A stretch of DNA of 64,000 nucleotides from Pterois miles (Eukaryota; Chordata; Actinopteri; Perciformes; Scorpaenidae), in the NCBI GenBank assembly GCA_947000775.1, contig CAMQGK010000297.1, positions 943,001 through 1,007,000 of the forward strand. Direction: 5' to 3'. The notes below the pieces were generated by a model. That model was not told the origin of the DNA. It ran no database searches and saw nothing but the letters and a program-made list of their open reading frames with translations. Made by a program: the position numbers and the translations under genes. Shown here one piece after another: positions 26,132 to 37,600 of the stretch. The number at the start of each line of letters is the position of its first letter. Position 1 is the first letter of the stretch.

Positions 26132-28235
26132 TATACATATATACATGTATATACATATATATATATATATAATATATATATACAGTATACAGTACAACTT
26201 ACATGCATATACATGTAATATACATGTATATACATGCATAAGACCATTTGCCAGTGAAAGTCAAAAATTGTCAGTTTTTCTTGCACCAATGCCACCAAAA
26301 AAAAGTCTTGTACTTCGCTGATCGAAACATGCATTCTAAGTCTGATTGTCTTCCTAAGTTGCACAAGAATTTTAATTAAAAAAAAAAACAGACAAAAGTG
26401 ATTCTGATTGATTTTACTGCAGAAATGTTATTGGTTTTGTTTTATTGTAGTTAACAGTGGTATTTGATTTTGCTTGATAGCAGATTGATAGCAAAATTCA
26501 TGACAAAAGACCTTGAGTACAACTTAATGGTTTGCACACTGAAACTCTGTTAGTTCAGCACTCCATTCTTGCTTCCCTTCTACTCTCAATTTCACTCTTT
26601 GACGTGTTTTCTCATCTCCTAAACACTGTCAGACGTCCCAAGCTTAATTACTCTCCTTGACTGACATGATAATGTAAAACAGCTCTTAGGTGAAACCAAA
26701 GCAGGAATTGGTCATGCATGGTCAGGCCTCCCGCTACGCACACCTTAATCAAATGTGACGTGAGTCTGAATGCGAGCCAAAATCGTTTTCGGACCCAAAT
26801 AACGAACCGCTGCCTGGGTTTCAATGACGAGCTACACGGTCGGGGTCAGCAATCTGACGAGAGATTGATATTTCATCATCAGCGCCTCAATCTGGAGATT
26901 GTTTGTGCATTTCTCATCTTCAACATCTTTCAGGGACCTTGACAGGCCTCCATTTGCATTTGTTTAGCAGTGACCTCATCCAAGCTTCTTGGCACGACCG
27001 GATTGTTTCTCACTTTCTACTGCACTGACCACTGAGCCCACACTGACAACCCTCCACTTCCCCACATTTCATAATAATACATAATTCAACAGAAAGTAAA
27101 AACAGCTGATGTGGATAAAGTAAGTGGAAGTAGAGTAAATGCAGCGCGTGAGCTTGCACATCTGTGTGCATACACGTGTACGCTGTACATGTGTCCATAC
27201 ATGTGCATGTGCCGTGCACTCAAGGATGTGTTCAGATTTGTGAAATTATGTGGGTGTGCACAAGTGAGTGCAAGGGGCCTCTGAGAATATATATTGCAAA
27301 TGCAAATCAGGGAACGTCTATTAGAAGCCTCCGTGCCTGCTGTATCGTCTTACACTTCTATGCCAAACACTGTGCACAATTAAATCCTTACTGTAATGAG
27401 AAAATGCCAACAGGATTCTACCTGAGTCAATCAATTTTCAATGGATTGAGGGACAACCGTGATGCGCCTTTTTGCCATCGGCACAATTTGCCCTCTGAAG
27501 GTTGTATTACAGGCAGCCAGTCACTTGAGTGTTATGTAATTGGAAAAGCACATTGGACGGTGTATTCCTGTTCACGGTGCTCACAGCAGGGATGATATCA
27601 TTACAAATTGCCTCTCTCATCAAATCCTCTCTTACCATCCGCTTTCAGCCGCGCCCAGCTCATCAAATGTTGAGCTTCAGGCATGAAGAGTGTCATGTGT
27701 CTGTACTGTATGTGTGTTAAGTGTGCACACTCCTGTGCTGCTGTTTGAGAAAGTACAAGGTGATTACTGCTTATCTCCAGGTTGCATGAACCGCTGACAC
27801 AGAAATAGTCCAAACAGTACGAGATGCAACATGAACAGAAGAATGATAGTTCGTGACTGCTTTTGTACTTCTGTGCAAGTGACTGAAGATATCATGAAGA
27901 GACAAAGGGGGAAAGAGGAGGAAGCCAGGGGGCAAGTGAGCTACTCCATGTGTGCGTGGAGTTGTGCGCCCACGTGCAAGTCACACACATTCCTCAAAAA
28001 CAACGGCAGAAATTCCACCAGGGTTCGGGGAGGTGGGAGTGTCCCATGTGCTTATTAACGGCTCCCTGATTCCCTTGTCATAATACAGGAAACAACAAAA
28101 AAACCTCAGGTCAACAGATAAGGGCCACTGCCAGAGAGAGAAAGAGAGGGTCGGGGAGGTCAGGGGCCCGGGTACAGACAGCAACGTATAGAGAATAGGA
28201 GGCTGATAGATTAAGAGGGAGAGAGAGGCGCTTAC
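22658..28235. other. No exon seen: probable intron with possible enhancer-like blocks
   Basis: If the signal-peptide exon belongs to a gene running leftward, this is its first coding intron. 23400-25300 is low in repeats and rich in TAATTA/ATTAAT homeodomain-type cores (near 24035, 24070, 24395 and 24415). I looked for a phase-1 acceptor followed by immunoglobulin-like or EGF-like coding sequence on the minus strand and found none I could support. Confidence 0.45.
26081..26235. repeat. (AT)n with TATACATGTATA-type variants
   Basis: A pure AT run to 26128, then imperfect ATATACATGTAT and ACATGCATAT units that form many short palindromes. Confidence 0.9.
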
Positions 28236-28393
28236 CATATATGATGTTGCTGTGAACCGCAGCTGCGAATAGTACTGCCAATAAGCTGACACTCCATAAT
28301 GCGGAGGGGGCTGATGGGTAGGCCATGGTCGGGCGCACAGATCCGCCTGTCTCACTGAATCCTCAGGAGGGCAGAGGAGCTCTGGAGTGTCAC
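28236..28393 (-). CDS. First coding exon, signal peptide, of an unidentified secreted or membrane protein
   Basis: The exon is bounded by a strong acceptor (CTCTCCCTGCAG) and donor (ATG|GTAAGC). After about 67 bases of 5' UTR, an ATG at 28326 in strong context (ACCATGG) opens 30 codons plus one base. The peptide is MAYPSAPSALWSVSLLAVLF then AAAVHSNIIY: a polar start, a hydrophobic core LLAVLFAAAV and a likely signal-peptidase site after VHS. A signal exon ending in phase 1 followed by a long intron is typical of immunoglobulin-superfamily adhesion genes. In human 1q23, CADM3, KIRREL1 and MPZ are relatives in the region, but the peptide does not let me choose. No next exon is recognised in 1-28235, so the intron probably exceeds 28 kb. 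The signal peptide is clear; the gene is not named. Confidence 0.68.
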
Positions 28394-28853
28394 CTGCAGG
28401 GAGAGAGCAGTGGAGAGATAAGGAAAACAAGCAGGGCAAAGCCGACTGGCCACTAATTGCGTCCCTTGCCATTGGTTGGCTGCTGCTGAATAAACGCTTG
28501 GCCCACCCGTTGATCACGCGTTGCTCCATGGGTATTCATCGATCTGCTTGTGTCATACCGTACTGAGAGGCGATTGAGAGAAACGGGGTTAGGGGAAGGG
28601 GGGTAGAGCCAAACAACAGAAAGGATGTGGTGGTGTATAGGTGGTAATGAGGGGAGAAGGGGGGGGGGGGGGTCATATTACTGAGAATTTATTCATCCAC
28701 TTTAACAAGCTGTGCGCGTGTGGAGGGAAGGAAAGCCAATGTTTTTGGACAGCACATAACCAAGCTCCAACTATTTCACGTTAATTGGGAATAACGCAAA
28801 GCAACAATCCCCCAGTTGGTCGTGAGGAGGACAGAAAAGAGGACTGAAAACCA

Positions 28854-28877
28854 CAGCAGCAGCAGCAGCAGCAGCAG
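28854..28877. repeat. (CAG)8 trinucleotide repeat
   Basis: Eight CAG units in the likely upstream region of the signal-peptide gene; on that gene's strand they read CTG. Not in a supported coding frame. Confidence 0.9.
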
Positions 28878-29178
28878 AGAGATGCACCTGTCGCCCGCTG
28901 AGAATACACGGTGCGCTGTGCGAAAGACTGGAGACGGACAGACGTGCATAATAGCAGCTCAGATACTCGTCCTCTCTCTCTCTCTCTCTCAAACACACAC
29001 TCCCTCGGTTTCTCTCACGCACATTCCTTAAAATAGCAGTGGCCTGCGCCGAGGTAAGCTCCCGGTCCATCTGCGAAACGCTCCCTCACTGCCAACGCTG
29101 AGAGCGAACCGTGGCAGGAGTGTTGCCTGCGGGACGGGCGGGCGGTTATAGGGCGGGGATAGAGGGTGGGATGGAGGA

Positions 29179-29200
29179 GGGGGGGGGGGGGGGGGGGGGG
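29179..29200. repeat. 22-base G run
   Basis: Uninterrupted G22; a G14 run lies at 28659-28672. On the minus strand both are poly-C. Run length in an assembly is error-prone. Confidence 0.85.
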
Positions 29201-30106
29201 CACGGGATGGGATGTGGGGATTGGGAGGGGTGGGGTGGTAGTGGGCTGTGTTTATTGTTGCTCCAGCCCTTCCTGTTGAGTGATGGCGAGAGATGAAAAC
29301 AAAACTAGAACAAGTGCATCCGTGGGAAATAACCAGGACACTCTGGGCGTGATTCAACACAAGTTCTGCTCTTACGCGCACAGCAATAACAGTAATGATG
29401 ATAATAATGACAATAATAGCAGTTCGTGGTGGCCCTGCATCGCTGCGACGGACCGCGGGAGCACCACAGCAATGTTTCACAGCCTCCTCTCTAACATCTC
29501 CCAGAAATACGTGGTGCTGATGGGATGATATTCAGAGAGTGCTGTGAAGGCTGGGGAGAGGTGGCCGCTTCGCACAGCGCGCAATGCTGCGATAGAGCCA
29601 ACAGAGCCGGCAGAAAGGAGGACGGGCAGAAGAGTCGGGTACAGCGCGACAACAAAACGCATATTCAGAGTAAATTATGAAACACGGAGGGATTATAGAG
29701 CTCTCTCCCTTGGCAGGCATAACGGATTACACACACACAGCCACCTACCCGGAGTGCGCACACAGACATTCCTGGAGACGGAAAAGCGTCAGCACTGACA
29801 GGTGTCTCCTGTCCGCCCAACAGACTACAGACTAACCCTGGACAACAATACAAACTGGTCATAACCACACACACAAACACACACCGTTATATTCCGCCTC
29901 CGGAGTCGGGTTTTGTTGGCGTTGGTCTCCAATAAGGTCCCCAGCACGGTCCCTCCGTTGATGCGCAGCAGTCGCTTGTCCGGAGCCTTCTCTCAATATG
30001 TTTTTATCGACTTTTTTATCTCCTTGTTCCTTCTCCTGACTCTTTGTTTTTCTTGCGTTATCCTCCGCGCTCTCTCTCTCACACACACTCACTCTGTGTG
30101 TTTGTG

Positions 30107-30115
30107 TCTCTGTCT

Positions 30116-30175
<60 letters not shown>
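30107..30175. repeat. (CT)n microsatellite
   Basis: About 27 CT units after CTCTGTCTCTCCC; a GGGA-rich stretch follows at 30220-30290. Confidence 0.92.
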
Positions 30176-30176
<1 letters not shown>

Positions 30177-30239
30177 CGGCTGCCGTTTACTGCAGCAAAA
30201 ACAGTCTGTCTGAAAGACGAGAGGGAGGGGAGGGGACAA

Positions 30240-30944
30240 GGGAGGGGAGGGATGGAGGGAGGGACGGAGGGAGGGAGGGAGGGGATTTTAATACGATTTG
30301 GCCCGTACCATCGGGATAACAGGGCCAGAGCAGGGGCCTACTGGCTGAGAGCAACATGAAGGAGATGGAGCAGATAGAGAAGTGTGAGGAATGATCATAA
30401 TGTCCCCATATACTTCACAGTGAGTCTACACTGACCTTATCATACTTTAATGGTATTTTATTATCTCCCGTGGTGCCACATATACTGTAGGATTCTCTGC
30501 TCACTTTATCAAAAGGTTTGATATTGAGTAGGTGGTCTAGTATCCCTCTTACAGGTTTAGGTCTACATATCTCTCAAAATGAAGCAGCGGAGGTCATCTC
30601 AAGTTGATTGTCACGCTTCTCAGTAGCCTATAATGTTTCTTATCACTAATATTATGGAGCTATTACCCTATCTTGCAGATAGGCCCGCTGCTATTTCCCG
30701 TAGGCCTGATAATTTGCAATATGGTAATGATATACTGAGTCCTTGGCCTTGTGGAGCTGTGGGACTTTTTTCTGTTTCACTTTATTGTATCCCTACAATA
30801 TACTGCTGTCCGTTACAGCTTCAGTAGGCAGAAAGTTTTTGGTGTCATTGGGCAAAAATTCCATAATAACCTTTCGGCATATTGTAATTCAAGTGTTCTG
30901 AGAGATAGTGACTTCTGCACCTCCTCGTGGCTCTGCTTTCAGGC
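30240..30944. other. Gap upstream of the signal-peptide gene
   Basis: GGGA-rich sequence to 30290, then AT-rich unique DNA with no recognised feature. Confidence 0.5.
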
Positions 30945-31402
30945 TTAAAACATGCAGTGACGGGAGAGACTGGCCAATCACAGGTTATTTCAGAGAGAGC
31001 GTTCAGACTAAGTGTTCCTATCGGCTGTGCTCCGGCTAGTGGGCGGTGCTTGGTATTTCCTCTACTGATCGCAACGTGGCTGCTGAACTTTCTCATTTTA
31101 CAGTTAAACAGTAACTACCAGATGTTTCTGAAAACATCTGAGGTGAGAAATAGTCATTACAGTAACACAGTATTGATTCATATTTGATCAGCGCTGCCTA
31201 GTTTGGTCAGTTTGTGAGTGATTGACAGCTGCTCAAAGACGGCAGGGCTCCAGCTTGGCTCTGATTGGTTGTTTTCCAGACGATACAGATTTTTTTTTTC
31301 AGATTATCTGTTTCATGCACTTCTGTCAGGATTTAGTGACCATTTCATAAAAATAACATTTTGTAATCATTTTTGCTCCAGTTCTACCCACTGCTGCTTT
31401 AA
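30945..31402. mobile_element. TTAA-bounded element, family C, second copy
   Basis: From about 31020 it aligns with 4500-4909 (GCTGGTGGGCGGCGCTTGGTATTTCC in part, AGTCATTACAGTAACA, ATTGATTCATATTTGATCAGCG) and ends CTACCCACTGCTGC|TTTAA. The left end differs from the first copy and is placed only approximately. Confidence 0.6.
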
Positions 31403-32269
31403 ACATTGACTTTATTGTGACTTTCTATCTCTTATCACCTCAATCTTTGTATAATACTCCCATAAAGTCTATACATCATAATGTTTATAACTTTCGAAAT
31501 GGACAGTTTTGCATTAACTTTATCATAGTCTGACGTGTCACGCATCAGGCCTGTTTGGGAATCAGGATCCAAGGGATGGAGGAGGGAGGGATGGAGGGAG
31601 GAGGGGGAGGAGGGGTTGTTCAACTTGCCAGAGAGGATTAAGGATTAGTTTTACTGGCGGATTAGGTCTGTGTGTGGGGAGGCATGATGGGGTTAAACAT
31701 GGATGGCGGCAGCCGCACGACAGCGCAATCAGTGGTGACAAACTGAAACCGGGGAGGTGGGTTTGAAGAAAATTCAAAATAATACAAGCCACAGGGAGCC
31801 GGGAGGAGCTAGAGTCAGGGTGTTTGAGAGATCTTCAAGCAAGCAGCTGCTTTCCACACTGACAAAAATAAGTAGGCCTGGTGCTGCTCTGGGCTGCCAT
31901 GAAGCTGTTTCTGATGCAGAAACTAAAGTCCACCTTCAGGGGTCCTTGAAAGGTCCCCTGTCTGACTTGACTAAATGAAAAAAAACACATAATGACTATT
32001 GCAATCCTTATTCTCCACTTCCACTGCCATGTTGTAGTTATAGTCTGCAATTCAATACAATATCTGCGTCTTGAGATGACACCATTTTCTGGCACTATGA
32101 GTCATTAATGTTCAAAGTAAACCGGAGTCGTTTTCTCTCCTTCTGTCTCTAAACCAAATGGGAGAGTAGAAATGCAGCATCTGGCATCATTAAACACTTG
32201 TTATGAGGACGGAAAAGGCTTTAAATGTTTTGTTGTTGGCGCTGCATTAGAAAAGCTTTTGCCGTGGCT
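31403..32269. other. No gene seen between family C element and CpG island
   Basis: 31566-31615 is a GGA-rich run; the rest is unique sequence without supported exons. Confidence 0.5.
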
Positions 32270-32545
32270 GGAATGCGTGGACAGCCCCAGGTGCTGGAGT
32301 CGTGCTCGAGCGAGCGTGCGCGCGTGTCCACTGACTTTCACACGACGGCGGCTGTGCGGCGCGGCGTTGTCCTGCGGTGCCTACGTGATGACCGGATGTA
32401 TTAAGAGCGCAGCCGGAGCGCGCAGCCTGGACCGTAATAGGCTGGTGATGAACACCGCGCTGCGCCGCTGCGCTGGAGCTGCGCTCGCAGGCTTTCTGCC
32501 CGTTTCAAATCTGCATATTAAAGCGCTGACCTTTGCGCGCTGAAA
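32270..32545. promoter_or_regulatory. Orphan CpG-rich island beside the tRNA gene
   Basis: Very CpG-dense (GCGCGC, CGAGCGAGCG, GCGGCGCGGCG) in AT-rich surroundings, about 190 bases from the tRNA gene. A plus-strand frame of 123 codons crosses it, but the peptide resembles nothing I know and GC-rich DNA opens such frames by chance. It could be an unassigned promoter or first exon. Confidence 0.45.
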
Positions 32546-32711
32546 AGGCTCGTCCATGTGATTTTTTTAAAACAACTCAGCCCAGACGCACTGTGCTTTG
32601 GGGCCCTGCAAGGTTGTCTGATCCATCCAGTCACATCTGGACATGGAGCAGCCTTGTAAGATACAATATAACTGCAAAAACAATACAACATCATCTCTTC
32701 ATCACTCATCC

Positions 32712-32716
32712 AAAAA
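32712..32716 (-). terminator. Pol III terminator of tRNA-Arg
   Basis: Run of five T on the minus strand, 17 bases after the tRNA discriminator base: the usual RNA polymerase III stop. Confidence 0.7.
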
Positions 32717-32733
32717 GCCGCATTTGCAATCCA

Positions 32734-32807
32734 CATCTCTGCCGGGACTCGAACCCGGAGCCTCTGGATTAGAAGTCCAGCGCGCTATTCCATTGCGCCA
32801 CAGAGAC
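32734..32807 (-). tRNA. tRNA-Arg (anticodon TCT), intronless
   Basis: Reads mRNA AGA (and AGG by wobble) as arginine. On the minus strand: acceptor GTCTCTG pairs with CAGAGAT (one G-T pair), D-arm GCGCAATGGAATAGCGC, anticodon stem CTGGA/TCCAG around the seven-base loop CTTCTAA, T-arm CCGGG TTCGAGT CCCGG. The A box (TGGCGCAATGG) and B box (GGTTCGAGTCC) are intact. Many vertebrate tRNA-Arg(TCT) genes contain an intron after position 37; this one has none. A T5 run follows 17 bases downstream. It is isolated, not part of a visible tRNA cluster. Confidence 0.95.
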
Positions 32808-34146
32808 TGTGCCACGTTTTTTTTCGATCAAAAGCGGGTTTATACTCCCCCTCCCAGCCCTGCGCAGCATCCTCAGCATCCCTCAGCATCAGGACCGCAG
32901 CCCTGTGGATAATAATTTGCCGCCCGGTAGGGGGTGCTGCCGCCGCGTAATCATTAGTCTCTTATGCCTCACAGAGCCCCATGCTCTCCATCCCCCACTG
33001 CTTTCACACAGGTTATCTCGTCAAAACATCATAGTGGTGATATTATCAGAGCAAAACCAAACGATGGAACACTTACATTGTGAATGCATCAATAAATATG
33101 AGGCAAAGTGTTCACTCTTTGCAGGGAATAGCTCCAGTGAACAGTCCATGTTTTTATTACCTCAGTTAGTCTTACTCTAAAAATGGCAAATTTGAGCAGA
33201 CCATACGCAAATCAAGTCTTAAACCCTGCAGAGTTAGAGCAATTTTCCTGTCCATCATAATAGATAATTGCGTTCCCATGGATGTCCAGCTCAAATGGAA
33301 ATGTGCCTATAACACGGATTAGACTTAATGTAGGGAATCATCTGGATGCCAAATTCACTGTGATCACCCAAAAAGTCACAAGCAGAGAGCAATTTAGCAA
33401 GAGTTGTTTCTGTAGTGGCCATTATTTTTGAGCTGGCATCTGTTAAATGTAGAGATGTTTGTCCAGCAGCGGAGCGGACGCGGCTCTGAGGAGAATATAT
33501 CAAAGCATTTAACTGGTGTTTTATAAACAGACAGTTATTGTGAAGTTTGCTGAGTCCTTCACAAGAAATATGTTTGATCACGTGTGGTTGGCACATTTTT
33601 TCCAGAAAGTATTTTCCCTTTGAGCCACCGGTGACAAATTTATAAGCCAATTTTGTTGAACCAGACTAAGTGGTTGTGTTGTTTCTTTGCAAGTTCAGTT
33701 GATCTAAACCGACACATTTTCAAACAAGCTAGTACAAAACAGTATGGGTGCCGTCTCCCCTCAATGTTTACTGTTGTTTTTTCCCCCCATGTGCACTTGT
33801 TACTGTACCCTGCATAAATGGAGTTGGATCTGACGTTACATCACGGCTCGCTTTTACTCACACTGCACAGTGTACAGTGTGGCTCAGTGGGAAACGAGGC
33901 CTGAGGCAGGCTGCTGGTGAGGAGCCTGTTGACACACACGGCTTCCACCACTGGGCTGCCTCTCCACATTTCAGCCCCTCTCCTTCCTGACTTTAAAAAA
34001 TGCATCCAAGCAGCTGCGGCCCGGGGAAGGTAAAACATGAACGACAGCCTACAGTAAACAGCAGCTCTGCAGACACAAACTGAGACGATGGGCAGGCGGC
34101 ACACAGTGATTGAGCACCGAGGGCAAAGAAAAGTGATTAATGAATT
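32808..34146. other. No gene seen between tRNA-Arg and the bZIP cluster
   Basis: Unique sequence. Minus-strand frames of 119 codons (33291-33650) and 155 codons (33841-34308) show no recognisable family. Confidence 0.5.
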
Positions 34147-34188
34147 TGACGTCACCACACGATTAGATAAATTACATAATGACGTAAC
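34147..34188. promoter_or_regulatory. bZIP (CREB/ATF and PAR-type) site cluster
   Basis: A perfect palindromic CRE (TGACGTCA, 34147-34154), then ATTACATAAT and ATGACGTAAC (34171-34188) about 30 bases on. These resemble CREB/ATF and E4BP4/PAR-bZIP sites. They lie between the end of sdhc and the tRNA and signal-peptide genes. Binding is inferred. Confidence 0.4.
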
Positions 34189-34373
34189 ATGTAGGACACG
34201 TCTAATTTTGGCTGCTAGTTGTTGTTCACGCCACACAAGAGCAAGTGTGAAATAAACTGGGTCACATTTGCCTGCACTTTGCACTCTTGCCACATTTGAT
34301 GACCCCAAAGAGTTTAATTAATTCCAAGGGACAAAACATCACAACCCTTTCTGCATACAGCATAATATAATCC

Positions 34374-34379
34374 TTTATT
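34374..34379 (-). other. Poly(A) signal of sdhc
   Basis: AATAAA 128 bases past the sdhc stop, giving a short 3' UTR that should end near 34350-34360. No competing signal lies between the stop and this site. Confidence 0.75.
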
Positions 34380-34506
34380 CAATACTTTGTTGAAATAGTG
34401 CCTGCAGCAGGCCAGATCAGAACATATACACAAATCTCCCACAGTCCACATTCCCTCCGACTCCCTCCTCTTCTTTCCTTTCTGCTCATCTCCTCTTGAT
34501 GTCTGC

Positions 34507-34611
34507 TCAGAGGAAAGCCACAGCTATGGAGGTGATGATGGACAGACCAATAACCGTGTAGCCGGTGCGGTAGACCTCTGGGATTCTGAAGCCCTTGCCA
34601 AGGTCCCACCA
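34507..34611 (-). CDS. sdhc: sdhc exon 6 (terminal)
   Basis: Encodes WWDLGKGFRIPEVYRTGYTV then IGLSIITSIAVAFL and TGA: the WWDLGKG motif and the last membrane helix. The acceptor is AT-rich (ATTTAAATCAG), with a weak pyrimidine tract. Confidence 0.96.
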   Translation of the reverse strand, partial: WWDLGKGFRIPEVYRTGYTVIGLSIITSIAVAFL

Positions 34612-37600
34612 CTGATTTAAATAATGATAAACAAGAGAAAAGAGAGAGAAGAATATTTAGCACAAGAAACGTCACCATCTTATACATCATCTATGAAGTC
34701 AGTACAATGACACGTAAAAATTAACATAAATTGAGTAGAGATCTGTCTCCTTTAAAAAGCTTAAAGGAGATCGTTGGTATTTAAAGGCAACCTGGTACCG
34801 TCGATGGAACCACGAATAAGAGGAGTGCTACGGGACACAGATGTTGTCAGAGTTTGTTGTGTTGAAGTACAGAAAGCTTAGTGTCATCTAAATGATTTTC
34901 ATTGTCATGGCTGAATATTTAGCTGATTTTGACAATGTGGATGCAAGGCAAGATTGAAAATCAGCTTGTCAGTGGTAAAAACACACACTTTTAATGGATG
35001 TAAAATGATGGTACCAGGTTGCCCCAATGATTACATTACAGCTTGCTTATTGGTTCACTGCTGCAGCATCCTCCCTCAATACTGGACAAGTTTCAAAAAG
35101 TGCTGCTTCATTAGTCATTAAGACATAAGAACATGTGAAAATAGAGTCCAGGTTGAAAAATGAAGTTAACCTTAAGCTGAGAGGTCCGGACACTACACCT
35201 AGCATGGTAACGGCAACAAATTAATGTCATCCATCCATCTGCAACCGCTTATAACATTAGGGGTTGTGGAGGAGCTGGAGCCAGTCCCAGCTTGCATTGG
35301 ACGAGGGCGGGGTTCACCCTGGACAGGTTGCCAGTCCATTGCAGGGCACATCAAGACAGACAACCATTCACGCTCACATTCACCGGCAATTAACCTGCAT
35401 GTCTTTGGACTGTGGGAGGAAACCGGAGAACCCAGAGAGAACCCACACTAACATGGGGAGAACATGCAAACTCCACAGAGAAGGGCCCCATGCCAGATTC
35501 AAACATGTGACCCTCTGGCTGTGAGGCGACAACGCTAACCACTGCACCCCAGCAACCGCTGCACCGCAGCCCCAGGTTAATGTCAAATATACTCAATATG
35601 GGTAAAAGAGACAAACATTTACGATAAATACATAAATTAATAAAATACTTATGTCTTACCAAGTGGCGGATGCCGTTATAGGTGTGGTACGATACAGGGA
35701 AGGTGATGCCGAACTTGGCCAACCCAATGAGATACGGGCCGACGGATAGCGAGTGGATCAAGTCCAGGTAGTAGGGGTAATTTTCCGGTAATACCAGCGC
35801 TGCCAAGGCAAATGCTGAGATAGCTAGACACAGACAGAAGTAATGAGACCAGAGATCGGACCAAGTGTGGATGTCAATGGGTCGATAGAGAAAAATGTGG
35901 CGCATGCCTTTTAAAGAGAAAGCAATAAATGAGAAATTAGCACATGTCAAGGACAACATGTAACTGCCATTTATTTTTGTTTTTTGCTGGACTAGTCTCC
36001 ATGAGTCACCACACCACCAGATCCCACTGGTCAGGCATTTTAAAACATCCGACTGTCTCTGTTATGTGAAGACTTTTTTTCCCCTGCGAACTAAATTAAA
36101 TGAAGGCCAAACAATGGCTCTGTATCAAACACACTCTTCATTGGCTGCCTGCGATGCAACTGCACTAAATGCTTCTTCTGTCTCAGCTCCTCTTTCTGTG
36201 CTGTCTGGATGATTAAAAGGCATAACAGCAGAGGAAACGTCTCTTGTTGAACAGGTGTGAATCAGTGGAAACATAAAAAGGCACATTTGCAAGTAAAAAT
36301 GAACACCAAATCCATATGTGAACAGACAACCTTTAAAAACACTACATTAATTCAGAATTTCACTTCCATATGCAAAATAGCATCGAAAGGCAGGATATGT
36401 AAAACATTTAACCCAACAACAATGCTAATTTTATATAAATCAATATGGTTTGTACAAATCACTCTCAGACGGTGATATTTTTAATTTACCATCCCTTTGC
36501 AAGGGAGCCAGAAAGCTTATTTCAGTGATTAAGCACATGTGATGTTTGTTTGCAATGTGACCATTTGTTGCGGTTGAGGGTGTTGACCTTTATTGAACTC
36601 CTTAACATCTAAACCAAGTTGGACCCAGCTTTTACAGCGTGTTGCATCAAGGTCAATAGTACTGATGCACGTTGTCACAGCAACTCATGCTCAAGCTTTA
36701 CACCACGCTAGTGAATAAAAGCTGTTAGCAGTCCAGTATTAGATTTGAGTTTCACACGCAAAGGGTTGAATTGTATTGAACGACTTCTGTTTTTAAATGC
36801 TCTTAGTAGAAATCAATAGCAATGGACTACAATGCCCTGAAGAGGTTTTCAGGGTCAATCAAAAGCTGACACAGTGGCAGTAGAATAGCATCACACATGC
36901 ATCATCATTTCCCTTTGTTCTATTTGTTATAGGATAATTAAACCAACTACAGAAGGAAGAATATTCACAAGCATATCTATAACTTCAGTCATGGATGATG
37001 AAGAAAAACAGCTTTGTTACCTCCACTGAGCCCCACTCCAGTTCCCCTGAATGTGATGGACATCATCATGGGGACGGACCATCTGAAACGCAAAGAAAAT
37101 GCCACACATTCACTAGAATGGCCGATATGTGCGGTTGAAACACACTCCGAACCACCAGTCAAAGCGTTGAGCCTTCACTGACTTTTACTTGAATTTTTAA
37201 AAATGTTTTGTCTCTGGTTTGGCTCACAAGCTCAAGCTGCATCACTGCAACATTGAGCAGAAAGGAAAAAAAAAAAAACACAGGATTTTTCAGCTGCAGG
37301 CTGTTTTGTAAAAGTCGTTGAGACTCTCAAGGCAAAGCTGTAAGTCTTGGGAGGTATTTTTTTCAAATTTCAAAAGAAACTAAATGACATTTGACACGTT
37401 CACTACCGGTTCCAATGTCTACAGGTACAGCTTGAAAAAAAGCTAATGCTCTTTTACAGAGTAACTTAAAACAGGTGAAAGAGTATGATTTAAATCACTG
37501 GATCAGAGAGCCAACTAATGGTTGGTGTCAAAGAGCACCCTGACAGAAAATAGGATCCAGATGACAGAGAAATGCTAAAAATGAGCAAGGAAACTAGTAT

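Larger units (their letters stand above)
28850..30000 (-). promoter_or_regulatory. CpG-containing upstream region, likely promoter and 5' UTR of the signal-peptide gene
   Basis: Compared with its AT-rich surroundings, this stretch is GC-richer with many CpG. It holds an eight-unit CAG repeat (28854-28877), a 22-base G run (29179-29200) and a short CT run. A good minus-strand donor (GCGC|GTAAGAGC, exon end near 29376) could be the 5' UTR exon spliced to 28393. Position supports a promoter; transcription start is not determined. Confidence 0.35.

Noticed and set aside
28236..28326. Naming the signal-peptide gene mpz or cadm3
   Set aside because: Position near sdhc suggested mpz, but mammalian MPZ exon 1 is shorter and ends inside the signal peptide, and human MPZ and SDHC are divergent. 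The CADM3 likeness rests only on exon layout.
29028..29480. Minus-strand frame of 150 codons with poly-Pro
   Set aside because: The proline run is the complement of the 22-base G tract; no independent coding evidence.
32172..32543. Plus-strand frame of 123 codons across the CpG island
   Set aside because: GC-rich DNA has few stops; the peptide resembles nothing and there is no supporting splice site.
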